A stretch of DNA of 64,000 bases. Origin: Pycnococcus provasolii. Taxonomy: Eukaryota > Chlorophyta > Pseudoscourfieldiophyceae > Pseudoscourfieldiales. Each line of letters opens with the position of its first letter. The first letter of the stretch is position 1. The DNA is taken from NCBI GenBank assembly GCA_049487715.1, contig CP150546.1, forward strand, positions 1 through 64,000. The letters are read 5' to 3'. The translations under genes and the position numbers were made by a program. This document shows positions 10,301-19,456 of the stretch, piece by piece. Under the pieces are notes generated by a model. It saw nothing but the letters and a program-made list of their open reading frames with translations, ran no database searches and was not told where the DNA came from.

Positions 10301-10730
10301 GAGGACACCATGCCACCTGCGACGCAGTGCTGTACTTGGAAGCACACTTATTTTTGTTTTTCAAAAGACACGATATGCCGCGGGTATTTTCAGAGTACAG
10401 GTCAGTCGGACGAAACTTGACGCCATCTGCTTCAAGCGTGTCTGGAAAGTCCTCGCCACCGTAATCCTGCAAATCGAATTCCTTCTTAGTGCCCCACCTA
10501 ACCTTTAACTTGGTACACTGGCAGCCGCACTTAAAGTCATCGTTGCTCAAAAACAGCGTGTCGATGGCAAACTGGATGCCAAGAATCACCAAGCTGAATA
10601 TGAGCGGCGTGATTACGATGCAAATATTTGTGCAGTAGTTTCGCTTCTGCAGCACCGCATTCTTCAGAAGGAGAGCTCGCGTTTGCTCGCGAAAGCCTGA
10701 AGAGACTGTTTGGCCGCGACTGCCGTCCAT
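7343..10730 (-). CDS. ABCA-subfamily half-transporter, frame broken once
   Basis: Reading leftward from the ATG at 10730, a basic N-terminus is followed by a first membrane helix (ICIVITPLIFSLVILGI) and a large extracellular loop of the ABC1 type. The frame then stops at 9318, while the next frame takes over with SYWRDLTELQNMATRSF. Several membrane helices and one nucleotide-binding domain follow: Walker A GPNGAGKSTVIN, a Q-loop (GVCPQHDLLWPTLT), signature FSGGMKRRLS and Walker B VVYMDEPSTG. The join falls in a G-rich run near 9365-9385, where one base too many would explain the break; no GT-AG intron of suitable length was found. It is a half-size ABCA lipid transporter type and shares a 436-base promoter region with the divergent ABCA gene at 11167. 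Confidence 0.85.
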
Positions 10731-11166
10731 GGCTGCAGCACGCGACACCTGCGGTAAGCGGAGACCCGTGCGCTGAGCGGCGGAGGATTGCCTCTTGCGC
10801 CGCTTTGCTTTGCTTTGTTTCTCAGTCAGTCAGTTGCGGGGTTGGGAGGAGCACCGAGCAGGTTCTTCTGGAGACGGGAATCACGAGAGGCACGCGCAAC
10901 CCGTGGTAGGAGGTAGGATGGTAGGGAGCAATTAATCCCTTGCCAGTTGTCCGGCCCACGGTGGATGACGGATGGGCAATGCGTGGTGGGAAGAGGGGCA
11001 GGGAATTAAGGTTAGTTGATCAGTGCCCCTTCCCCTTCCACATGGCATCCATCACCCTGCGGCAAGGCAAGGCTTGGAAAACGAAGTGCCCTTCCCTTCC
11101 CTCCTCCGCTCCTCCGCTCCTCCCCCTTTCCGCCTTCCGATACCTCCCCACCACCATCCAACGACC
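10731..11166. promoter_or_regulatory. Bidirectional promoter region between two ABCA genes
   Basis: Start codons of the two divergent ABCA genes lie 436 bases apart, so their promoters must be shared or adjacent. No coding signal or clear TATA box was seen. The position alone suggests co-regulation. Confidence 0.5.
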
Positions 11167-14109
11167 ATGACGGACCCCGCCATGGCTGCCGACGCGAAGG
11201 ACGCGCCGCGCGTGTCGCACGGAACCATAGGTGGGCCGCAGCTGTTTGCGCAGCAGATTGCCGCGCTCGTCTGGAAGAACGCGCTAGTCAAGTGGCGCAA
11301 CAAAAGTTCACTCATTCTGCAGATTGGCTCCGCGTTTGTCATGCTCCTGCTCGTGCTTGGCATCGAGGAGGCGATTAAGCAGGAGGAGAGGCGAACGGAG
11401 AGCAACCGCAACATCGAGGTGCCAACGAAGCAGCGCGTTGGGGGAATACCAGACTGCACGAAGCAGTTCTACATCAAGACGCCTTGCTACACGTTCGCGT
11501 ATACGCCGAACAACGACTCTGCCGTCGAGGAGGTTGTCAAGGGTATGCGAGAGAACAACCTCGACGCGGCCATCCCACTCGATAAAGTCAAAGGCTTCCC
11601 CACTGTCGCCGAGAAGGACGCGTGGCTTCTGGCCAACACGCAGCGATGCCAAGCCGGCATCGAATTCACCGTCAGCACGTTGCCCGACAACAAGAAGAAG
11701 GTCGACTTTGGTATCCAGGTGAACGGCACAGTCAAGGCGTCCCGAGGGACGTTCGAGGACCCGAACTTCTACGTGCAGCTACCTCTGCAGCAGGCTGCGG
11801 AACGCGAGATCACGCGTTTTACGCTGAAGCACGCAGGCATGGACGAGGCCGACTTTGTTGACACGTGGGACGTCTCGTTCCGAAAGTATCCGCACCCAGC
11901 CATCGAGCCGTTCTCGCTCGTTGGCGCAATCGGCTCCACGTTCATCTTTGCCGCCGCCATGTTCACGTACGTCATGCAGTTGAACTCTATCGTCGGCGAG
12001 CGCGAGCTGAAGCTGCGCCAGGCTCTTCGCAACGTCGGCACGTCCGACTTTACGTACTGGGTGTCTTGGGTAGTCACCGAGTTTATCGTCTGCCTCGTGC
12101 AGGCTGCGCTAATCCTCGCCTGGGGCAATCTGTTCGGATTCCAACTATTTCTGAAGAACGACTCAAGCGTCACCTTCACACTCCTGCTTCTCTTTCAGCT
12201 CGCCATGGCTGGATTCGGATTCTGCACATCCGTGTTCCTACGCTCGAGCGCACTCGCAACGATGTACGGCTTCGTCGTTTTCCTGCTCGGCTTCATTCTC
12301 ACTCTCGTCGTTGGTGTGGCTGGAGGCGAGCCGTTCACCAAGGGAACGGCGAACGGCAAATACAAGGCTATCCCAATCATCTTTGCATTTTTCCCACCCA
12401 CGCTGCTGGCCAAGGGACTAGGCGACCTCGGGAAGGCCACAGCCTCGTCAGATCGAGGTGGCATCAAGTGGTCGCAGATTGACTCCTACTGCAAGAACAA
12501 CGTGTACAGCGAAGGTAGTTTTGGTGCGTGCGATTACAGCCTGGAGATGTGCTACGAGCTGCTGACGCTTGACTTCTTCTTCTTTACTATACTGGCCATG
12601 TACCTCGATCAGGTGCTTCCCAACGAATTTGGTGTCAACCGGCCTTTCTACTTTCCGTTCCTCCCGTCGACTTGGATGAGTTTGCTAGGAATGAAGAAGA
12701 GCGTTTCGTCAGTTGACGTGGCAGCGACGGACGCCGCCGCAGCATCTGCGGGTGGGAATGCCTCGGCACTTGAGGAGGATGTGGCTGAGGAAGAAATGCG
12801 CCTGAAGCAGAGTGCGACCGAGCAGTCGTCCGCCGCCATGCTCGTGCAGGGCCTCGTCAAATCATTCTATTCGCTTGGATGCAGGGGTGGTGGAGCCGCG
12901 TTTCACGCCGTGAAGGGCAATTGGTTCGAGGTGAAGACTGGGGAGCTGTTTGGCCTGCTCGGTCCGAACGGAGCTGGAAAGTCCACGACAATTAACCTGA
13001 TGACGGGCGTGCTCCCGTGTACCGCAGGCGACGGATACATCTACGGCACAAGCGTCGTGACGGACATCGGGGGCGTGCGAACGAAGATTGGCGTCTGCCC
13101 GCAGTTTGATATCCTTTGGGGCGAGCTCACGGGAGAGGAGCACATGTACCTCTTCTCCGCACTTCGAGGTCTTCCCTACGGCATGCTCGAGCAGGAAACG
13201 CTGAACCTTCTCGGGTCAGTGAAGCTGCTTAAAGATCGCAAGGTTGAGACGCGTGCGTACAGCGGAGGCATGCGCCGTCGCCTGAGCGTTGCAATTTCGC
13301 TCATTGGCGACCCTCAGGTTGTGTTCCTCGACGAGCCAACGACTGGCATGGATCCAATTCACCGCAGGCATGTTTGGGACATCATCCTCGAGGCGAAGGC
13401 TGGGCGGGCGATTGTGTTGACGACGCACAGCATGGAGGAGGCTGACGCCTTGTCGGATCGCATTGGCATCATCGCCGCGGGACGTCTCAGGTGCCTTGCG
13501 TCGTCCGTGCGCCTGAAGCGTAAGTTTGGCACAGGCTACTCAGTCGCAATCTCCCTGCGTGCAGACAGAAGTGGAAGTGGCATGCTTGGAGGTCACAAGG
13601 GGTCTTCGTCAAACGACTTGAACGATGCCGTCGACGATCCTGCACGTGTCATGCTGAACACGTATTTCCGGGATGGAATTGATGGCGAGCTCGAGGATGC
13701 TGCCAAATCTCTCAAGGGCAACGGCAAGTACATGCACTTCCGAATCCCGCGAGAGTCGGACGATCGGCTTTCGTCGTTCCTCCGTCAGCTCGACGAGGAT
13801 GCTCACGCGCTGGGCGTTAACGATGTCCAGGTGACGCTCGCTACGCTGGACGAGGTTTTCCTCTCCATTGCAAAGAAAGCGGCATTGGAAGGGTCGACGA
13901 AGATGTGCCAGATCCCCATTGAACTTCCGAATAACGGCGGGATGATTATGCTTCCCATCCCGTTGGGTACGGACTACGCTCAAATAGGAGGCACAAACTA
14001 CGCCGTGCGCATCGAGTGGATCACAGATGCTGACGGCAACATTGTTTATGGAGATCACACTTTGGAGGAAATGAGCGCAACTCCGCAGCCGCCTCCGCCG
14101 GATGCATGA
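11167..14109 (+). CDS. ABCA-subfamily half-transporter
   Basis: 980 residues from the ATG at 11167, in an ACCATGAC context. It follows the ABC1 plan: N-terminal helix (SSLILQIGSAFVMLLLVLGI), an extracellular loop of about 200 residues, six further membrane helices between about residues 255 and 490, then one ATP-binding domain. Walker A (GPNGAGKSTTIN) is near residue 599, the signature YSGGMRRRLS near 698 and Walker B VVFLDEPTTG near 718. The C-terminal regulatory domain includes the typical ATLDEVFLSIAK. ABCA proteins move lipids across membranes; the membrane and lipid are not evident. Unlike its divergent neighbour, the frame is intact. The two may form a heterodimer. Confidence 0.92.
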   Translation: MTDPAMAADAKDAPRVSHGTIGGPQLFAQQIAALVWKNALVKWRNKSSLILQIGSAFVMLLLVLGIEEAIKQEERRTESNRNIEVPTKQRVGGIPDCTKQFYIKTPCYTFAYTPNNDSAVEEVVKGMRENNLDAAIPLDKVKGFPTVAEKDAWLLANTQRCQAGIEFTVSTLPDNKKKVDFGIQVNGTVKASRGTFEDPNFYVQLPLQQAAEREITRFTLKHAGMDEADFVDTWDVSFRKYPHPAIEPFSLVGAIGSTFIFAAAMFTYVMQLNSIVGERELKLRQALRNVGTSDFTYWVSWVVTEFIVCLVQAALILAWGNLFGFQLFLKNDSSVTFTLLLLFQLAMAGFGFCTSVFLRSSALATMYGFVVFLLGFILTLVVGVAGGEPFTKGTANGKYKAIPIIFAFFPPTLLAKGLGDLGKATASSDRGGIKWSQIDSYCKNNVYSEGSFGACDYSLEMCYELLTLDFFFFTILAMYLDQVLPNEFGVNRPFYFPFLPSTWMSLLGMKKSVSSVDVAATDAAAASAGGNASALEEDVAEEEMRLKQSATEQSSAAMLVQGLVKSFYSLGCRGGGAAFHAVKGNWFEVKTGELFGLLGPNGAGKSTTINLMTGVLPCTAGDGYIYGTSVVTDIGGVRTKIGVCPQFDILWGELTGEEHMYLFSALRGLPYGMLEQETLNLLGSVKLLKDRKVETRAYSGGMRRRLSVAISLIGDPQVVFLDEPTTGMDPIHRRHVWDIILEAKAGRAIVLTTHSMEEADALSDRIGIIAAGRLRCLASSVRLKRKFGTGYSVAISLRADRSGSGMLGGHKGSSSNDLNDAVDDPARVMLNTYFRDGIDGELEDAAKSLKGNGKYMHFRIPRESDDRLSSFLRQLDEDAHALGVNDVQVTLATLDEVFLSIAKKAALEGSTKMCQIPIELPNNGGMIMLPIPLGTDYAQIGGTNYAVRIEWITDADGNIVYGDHTLEEMSATPQPPPPDA

Positions 14110-14160
14110 ATCCACATAAATGTGTGCGTTCGTTCGTTCGTGGCAAGGTGCGTGCGTGCG

Positions 14161-14265
14161 TGCAAGGTGTGTGTGTGAGTGTGTGTGAGTGTGTGTGTGT
14201 GAGTGTGTGTGTGTGAGTGTGAGTGTGTGTGTGTGTGCAAGGTGGGGTGTGTGTGTGTGTGTGTG
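14161..14265. repeat. GT/GTGA microsatellite
   Basis: Interrupted (GT)n with GTGA units, lying between the convergent ABCA and EF-hand genes. The 14110-14338 gap contains nothing else recognisable. Confidence 0.9.
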
Positions 14266-14338
14266 AAAAGAAACCTATGCAAACAAGAGATTGATGAAAA
14301 GTCTTTTTCGAATTCTATAATTTGTGTTTTTTTTTTCT

Positions 14339-14896
14339 TTACTCCTGAACCTCCGGTAGAATCCAAGCTAGGAACTCCTGGTAGTTGATGGAACCATCGC
14401 CCGACGTGTCGTGAACCTCGATGAGCCGCTCAAGCTGCCTTTTGTCAAGCTCGACGGCAAATGTGCGAAGAAAGTGGTACAGCTCTTTTGTCTCAACACG
14501 TCCGTTGCCGTCACGGTCCGCTTGCTGGAACTCACGTAACCTCCACAGCAGATTCGAGCCCTGGCCAGCTCGCTTGCGTTCCCAAATCTTCTCACGGATC
14601 AGCTCCTCCAAGGTCATGTCCTTGCCGTTTGCGCTGAACCCGGGGACACCCGTCTTAGGGTCACCCATCCAAGCTGGGCGAGGTGGCGGAGGCAAAGGCG
14701 CGAGCGCAGATGCGCTGTGCGCAGCCTGCGTCTGCGAAATCCACGACGCCTCCACACCAGCCTTTCCCTCGTCGCCAATGACCACGCTCGACACGAACTT
14801 GGGCTGCAAGCTCGGTGCCGGGTAGTGCGTTGATTCCGTCTGGTCGGCGTAAACGTCGCGGTCGCCGAAGTGCTTCGCGCGGTACGTGGACGTCAT
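14339..14896 (-). CDS. EF-hand calcium-binding protein
   Basis: 185 residues from the ATG at 14896. Two EF-hand loops near the C-terminus have full calcium-binding spacing: residues 127-138 (DRDGNGRVETKE) and 163-174 (DTSGDGSINYQE). The N-terminal half is Ala/Pro-rich and has a WMGDPKTGVPGFSANGKDMT segment reminiscent of axonemal or cytoskeletal small proteins, but I do not recognise the family. It is probably a calcium sensor. The open frame runs 99 codons further upstream through a His/Thr repeat that is probably leader sequence. Confidence 0.8.
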   Translation of the reverse strand: MTSTYRAKHFGDRDVYADQTESTHYPAPSLQPKFVSSVVIGDEGKAGVEASWISQTQAAHSASALAPLPPPPRPAWMGDPKTGVPGFSANGKDMTLEELIREKIWERKRAGQGSNLLWRLREFQQADRDGNGRVETKELYHFLRTFAVELDKRQLERLIEVHDTSGDGSINYQEFLAWILPEVQE

Positions 14897-15373
14897 GATA
14901 CGAAGGCGTGTGTGTGTATCTGTGTGTGTGTGTTCGGCGCTTGTGACTGTCGTAGTGTCGTTTTGCTGCTGAGCTGGGTTTCGCTGCAGGTTGGTCGGTC
15001 GGTCGGGGTCTGGCAGTCTGGGTTTGCGGAGCGACGAACGACCCGACAGGCCGAGGCTGCGAGGGGGCGAAGCTCTTAGACGAACTTTGCCTTGCAACAT
15101 TGCTACCCAGCTGGTCAGTCCCCACCCGCCACGGTCAAGGTCTCCGCCAACCCCGAATAAATGCCTCCCCGCAACCCCGCTGTCAACCCCCATTTAATTC
15201 CCGAGGTCTGTCCACGGGAACGGGCGAATGGGGATACCGGTTTGGTTTCATTTTCCTTTTGGCTCTATCCACTCGCCCTCCCGGCTTCTCAAGAGCCACG
15301 AAACCCTCGCCCCCCACCCGACCCACCTACCGCCACCCTCGTCCTCCCAGAAAGAAAACAGTGTGGCGTCGTG

Positions 15374-15958
15374 ATGTCCGCGAGCCAGATGATGCGCGTC
15401 AGCAGCCGACCCTCCGTCGCGCGCCCGTGCGTTAATGTGCGCCGTGCCGCCGCGCCGCGTGCGGTGCGTGCCGTCATCCCACAGCAGGCTGCCTTTGTCG
15501 GAAGGAGGGCGCAGCCTCAGCCGCTCGCGCTGGCGTCGCGCGTTGTGTCGACGGCGGCGGCGACGGAGGAGGTGTCAGCGGTGACAACGGACCGCGTCTG
15601 CGGCGAGTGCTCGTTGAAGAACTTGAAAATGAGCGTCTTCAAGGTGCGCCGTGTCATCAACCAGCTGCGTGGACGGAGCTACGAGGAGTGCCTGGTGCTC
15701 CTGGAGTTCATGCCGTACCGTGCCTGCGAGCCGGTGAAGCGTTGCCTGATGTCCGCCGCGGCGAACGCAAAGTTCTTCGGTCTCAACAAGAGCCAGCTGT
15801 ACGTCGAGGAGTGCTACGCGGACCAGGGTCCTTACATGAAGCGCTTTCGACCTCGTGCACAGGGCCGTGCGAACAAAATCCTCAAGCCCACGTGCCGAGT
15901 GTACTTCAAGGTGTCCGAGCGAAGCGCAGGCTCTGAGATTGAGGAGGCTGACGCGTAG
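15374..15958 (+). CDS. PRPL22: Plastid ribosomal protein uL22c, nucleus-encoded
   Basis: 194 residues from the ATG at 15374. The first 60-70 residues are Arg/Ala/Ser-rich with few acids ([13 protein letters not shown]), a chloroplast transit peptide. The rest follows bacterial L22: [20 protein letters not shown], then [23 protein letters not shown] and the [16 protein letters not shown] hairpin that reaches the exit tunnel. In green algae rpl22 is usually missing from the chloroplast genome and carried in the nucleus, which fits. The upstream in-frame stretch from 15161 has ATG codons but reads as Pro-rich leader. Confidence 0.92.
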   Translation: MSASQMMRVSSRPSVARPCVNVRRAAAPRAVRAVIPQQAAFVGRRAQPQPLALASRVVSTAAATEEVSAVTTDRVCGECSLKNLKMSVFKVRRVINQLRGRSYEECLVLLEFMPYRACEPVKRCLMSAAANAKFFGLNKSQLYVEECYADQGPYMKRFRPRAQGRANKILKPTCRVYFKVSERSAGSEIEEADA

Positions 15959-16078
15959 ACGATACAGTATGACGAAATAAGAGTGCAAACAATCCAGAAA
16001 TGATTCAAAAAAACAATGAAAAAAAATTCAAGTCACACACAAAACACACGCTCCCTCCAAGCTTTTACCAAAATGCGT

Positions 16079-16783
16079 CTATTTCTTCTCTCCCGCTGAC
16101 CTTGTGAGGAAACGGAGCCCGTTGGCAAGAGCTGGGGAGAACGAAGTGCACAACGTACGTTGTACCGTCGGCTGCACTTGGTGCTGCTTCCGTTGGAAGG
16201 AGTTGCCAGCCCACGCGTAGTTCCACCATGGCTGCGGTATAGGAAGCGCCGGGTGCACATCCCCATCGCATGTCATGCCCGACGTCGGCTGTACGACATA
16301 CGAACGTACTGTGCCGTCGCGAGGTGCGTCGTCAAGACTGCGAAGCGTGCAGCGAGACTGCGGACGCCAAGGCGGGGAAAGTCGCTGCGCTTGCTGCACG
16401 GCGTTAGAGGCGGTAGCCACCGTCGCGGTTGTAGGCGGTTTGGCTGTCGCCTGCGGGGGAGGCGGAGGCGGACGCTTGGGAGCAGGTGAGGGTGCTCGAG
16501 CTTTCGAGGATGGCTGACGCACTCGTGATCGTGCAGCCTTTGCCGCGGGCGGCGGCGGCGCGGCGGCGCCAGCGAGGTCGGAGCCTACTGCGCCGGCAAG
16601 CGCCGCAGCAGGTGGAGAGGGTATCGCGGCTTTCGTAGGTTCTCCCGAAGCCGGTGTGGTAGTTGTGGCTGCAGCTGCGTTGGCGCCACGACGTGGCCTT
16701 GTCGTCGCTGTGGGTGGTTTTTGCACAGGCGACGAGAGCTTTGTCGCCGCGTCTTGCTGCGTTGGCGTTTCCGTCCCGGCAGC

Positions 16784-16818
<35 letters not shown>

Positions 16819-17302
16819 TATCGTCGTCGTCCTGCAACTCGGCAACCTTTCCCAACGTTTTCATAGGGATGGGCGTTGGCACTGCATACACCTCGCCGCC
16901 GCGTTTGGACGAAACGCCGATTGTGCTCCCGCCCCCTCGACCTTTCAAAGACGATCCTCCAGCGTCACGTGGCATCGTGGTTGCGGCACCACCGCTTGGT
17001 GGCAGCACCGCAGGTGTCTCCGGTGCAGGCGTCTTCAGCGAAGGCGTGCATGCTATAGCAGATGTCGGTAAAGGTTTCGTGAGACGTGGACGCTTCGCAG
17101 GATTCGGCGTAGCAGTGCTATTGCTATTCTTGTTCTCTTTCTCCTTGAGATTCTTCTTCTTGCCGTTTGTGCTGTTGCTCTTCTCGAACTTTGCAAGCGC
17201 GCCAGCCTCCTCGAAGTGCCTCAGAGAGCTCGGTCCTGGCGGGTGTTTGGTGATGCGCGGGTCCCAGCCCCACGGCGCGAGCTGCGCCAGCTCCTTTGCC
17301 AT
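16079..17302 (-). CDS. Unrecognised low-complexity protein
   Basis: 407 residues from the ATG at 17302. Most of it is Pro/Ala/Thr/Lys-rich and disordered, with an Asp tract of about 15 residues near 155-172 encoded by GTC repeats. Two parts look conserved: the N-terminus (MAKELAQLAPWGWDPRITKH) and the C-terminal 75 residues (QPWWNYAWAGNSFQRKQHQV). Basic stretches (KKKNLKEKENK, AKRPRL) could be nuclear signals. I do not recognise the family. Continuous coding over 1.2 kb and a sensible ATG support a real gene. Confidence 0.6.
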
Positions 17303-17633
17303 TGTTGTTTGTTGGGCGTGTTGTTGTTCGCGTGATGGGTTGTGAGGAGTTTGATTTGAAGGCCGCGTTGACAGACGGAAAAGGGGACGGGAAAGGGGGG
17401 GCAGAGGGGAGCAAGGGCGCCAAGGTTCAAATCGTTCCCGGGGGTCTGAGCAACGGTGGATCCCCGATTAATCTTTTCAATTGCACGGACAACCGACAAC
17501 GACGGACGGAATAAGTCAAGTCACCCTACCCTACCGGCCTACCCCCTGCACGTCACAAGTCGCGGGATGGCAGGTGAACAATATGGTACTTTTACAGTTG
17601 ATAGACAAAGCTTAGCTTAGCTTAGCTTAGCTT
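17303..17633. other. Intergenic region with GGATCCCCGAT motif and AGCTT repeats
   Basis: The upstream side of the unrecognised gene contains GGATCCCCGATTAAT at 17458-17472, close to a motif at 33997. At 17611-17636 a 5-base unit (AGCTT) repeats about five times just past the RmlC-RmlD stop. No gene seen. Confidence 0.6.
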
Positions 17634-19175
17634 TTAGCTTCCGAGTTCCTTCGCACCCGCGGCGAACGGGGTCGCCTTCCAGTGCGCAATGGCGTCCCGA
17701 ACGCTTCTCGGCCTGTGCGACACGACGGCGAGAGTTTTTTCCATGCTCAAGCCACAGCGTAGAGGACGTTCGGCACCTACCTGTGCATCAGCCTTGCCAA
17801 ACGTCTGCGCGGAACCCGCGACCGTCTCGGTACCCTTCACGGTGGACGAGTCCAGTCCGAGCGCTGACGCCACCTCGACCGCAAAGGCGTACCGATCCAT
17901 AATCTCCTCGCCGACGACGTTGTAGATGCCCGTCGCGCCTTTTTCGACAAGCTCCGCGCTGATCGCCGCGAGGTCACGATTGTACGTGGGCGATCCCACC
18001 TGGTCATTCGGAACGCTCATGCCCGACGCATCTGCAAGGCGACGTGCGAGTTGGTAGACGAAGTTCTTACCCTGCATCTCCGGGCCGTACACGACGGTGG
18101 TGCGCAGGATCAGCGCGGACGGGTCGCACTGCAAAATCGCAGTTTCGCCATCCACCTTCGATTTGCCGTACACATTCAGCGGATTCAGCGGCGCGGTTTC
18201 GACGTACCCGTTTGCATAACCCGCCGCATCGTCCGTCATGCTCGCAGCGCGCCCGTCAAACACATAGTCCGTGGAGTAGAACACGACCTTCGCCCCGTAC
18301 ACCTTTGCCGCCTGCGCCACCGCAAGAGGTCCGCGGTGGTTGAGACGTTGTGCCTTCTCCACATCTCGCTCGCACCCATCCACCCAAGTGAAGCCTGCGC
18401 AGATGTACACGACAGCCGGACGCACGAAGCTGAGCAGCTGCTCCGCAAGCTTCGGGTTGTCAGCCGCCGCGTCCATGTCGAATGGCACGCAGCCAGGTCT
18501 CGGCGCAGCGTTCGCGCAGTACGTGCCGACGCACCGCGCGTCCGTCAGCAGCTCGCACAGCGCGCCGCCAACCTGTCCGCTTGCGCCAATCACTAGGCTG
18601 ATGCGACGCCCAGGCTTCAGCGTGGCGGTGTCAGGTCTCGCTTCCGAAAGCAGCGCGCTGGTCGAGTCCTTCGCGGAGACGAGCGCCGCCTCCGCCTCCT
18701 CCTTGGGCCAAGGCACGTTCAGCACGGCGTCGTTCCAGCGCACGTTCACCTCCTGCTCAGGCTTGTAGACGCCACCTTGCACGTACAGCATGCGCGTGTC
18801 GTCGGACCTGCTGAGAAAGCCGTGGCCCACCCCAGGAGGCACGATTACCTCGCCAGGCTCTTCTTCCGAGAGGTTCATGAAAGCGTACTTAAGGTATGTC
18901 GGCGAGTGCGGCCTAAGGTCGACGAGAACGTCTAAAATCGACCCGCTCAGGATGGAAACCGCCTTGTAGTACGGCGACGTGTGGAAGCCGCGCAGCACGC
19001 CCTTGCAGCTCTTGCTCCACGCAATCTGGTGAGACGGCTGGCCTTCGACGGTGTCGCCGAGGTCAAGCTTCGTGTCTGTGCGGAACGACTCCTGCATGTA
19101 CCCTCGTTCGTCGCCGTACCGCGGCAGAAGTATGTAGTACGCGCCCTGTATCGGCAGAGGCCACCGCTGCGCCAT
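17634..19175 (-). CDS. Bifunctional dTDP-rhamnose synthesis protein: RmlC epimerase fused to RmlD reductase
   Basis: 513 residues from the ATG at 19175 in a GCCATGG context; an earlier in-frame ATG lies at 19223. Residues 8-180 are an RmlC-type 3,5-epimerase cupin, with GVLRGFHTSP, where the His near residue 60 is the catalytic one, and ILDVLVDLRPHSPTYLK. Residues 192-505 are an RmlD-type 4-reductase of the short-chain family: GASGQVGG for NAD(P)H, YSTDYVFDG, and YGKSKVDGE with the catalytic Tyr and Lys. Together these turn a 4-keto-6-deoxy nucleotide sugar into nucleotide-L-rhamnose for cell-surface glycans. Land plants use a different single-domain epimerase/reductase (NRS/ER), so this separate-domain fusion looks bacterial in style. 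No transit peptide is obvious, so it is probably cytosolic. Confidence 0.92.
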   Translation of the reverse strand: MAQRWPLPIQGAYYILLPRYGDERGYMQESFRTDTKLDLGDTVEGQPSHQIAWSKSCKGVLRGFHTSPYYKAVSILSGSILDVLVDLRPHSPTYLKYAFMNLSEEEPGEVIVPPGVGHGFLSRSDDTRMLYVQGGVYKPEQEVNVRWNDAVLNVPWPKEEAEAALVSAKDSTSALLSEARPDTATLKPGRRISLVIGASGQVGGALCELLTDARCVGTYCANAAPRPGCVPFDMDAAADNPKLAEQLLSFVRPAVVYICAGFTWVDGCERDVEKAQRLNHRGPLAVAQAAKVYGAKVVFYSTDYVFDGRAASMTDDAAGYANGYVETAPLNPLNVYGKSKVDGETAILQCDPSALILRTTVVYGPEMQGKNFVYQLARRLADASGMSVPNDQVGSPTYNRDLAAISAELVEKGATGIYNVVGEEIMDRYAFAVEVASALGLDSSTVKGTETVAGSAQTFGKADAQVGAERPLRCGLSMEKTLAVVSHRPRSVRDAIAHWKATPFAAGAKELGS

Positions 19176-19257
19176 GGCTGCTTGTTGAGGTATTTGAGAA
19201 GATGTGCAAGAAAAAAATGCCATTCCTGTTTCCAAATCCACGGGGAGGATTGCGGTT

Positions 19258-19275
19258 AAAACCCTAACTGGTTCC
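19258..19275 (-). promoter_or_regulatory. Telobox-like motif upstream of RmlC-RmlD gene
   Basis: On the coding strand the site reads GGAACCAGTTAGGGTTTT and ends about 85 bases before the chosen start. It resembles the plant telo-box (AAACCCTAA). A near copy precedes the CSN5 gene. Function is inferred only. Confidence 0.45.
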
Positions 19276-19456
19276 TCGGCCGGGTGGTTGCTCTGTGGAT
19301 AAAATGCGGGGGATCACAGGGGGCGGTGCCCTTTCTTCGCCCAGATATCTCCCCCGGGGCTTTTCTCCGGCCTGAGAAAGACGACGCGTCGCCTCCCGTT
19401 GCCCCTTCCCCCCCCCTGCCACAACAACTTTACACGCTGCTGCTGCTGCTGCTGCC

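Noticed and set aside
14161-14265. GT repeat as possible Z-DNA or regulatory element
   Set aside because: Simple microsatellite slippage explains it; similar TG and CT arrays occur in other gaps.
17424-17440. GGTTCAAATC, resembling a tRNA T-loop
   Set aside because: No D-arm, anticodon arm or acceptor stem could be paired around it. A similar GTTCAAGTCCCC at 26367 failed the same test.
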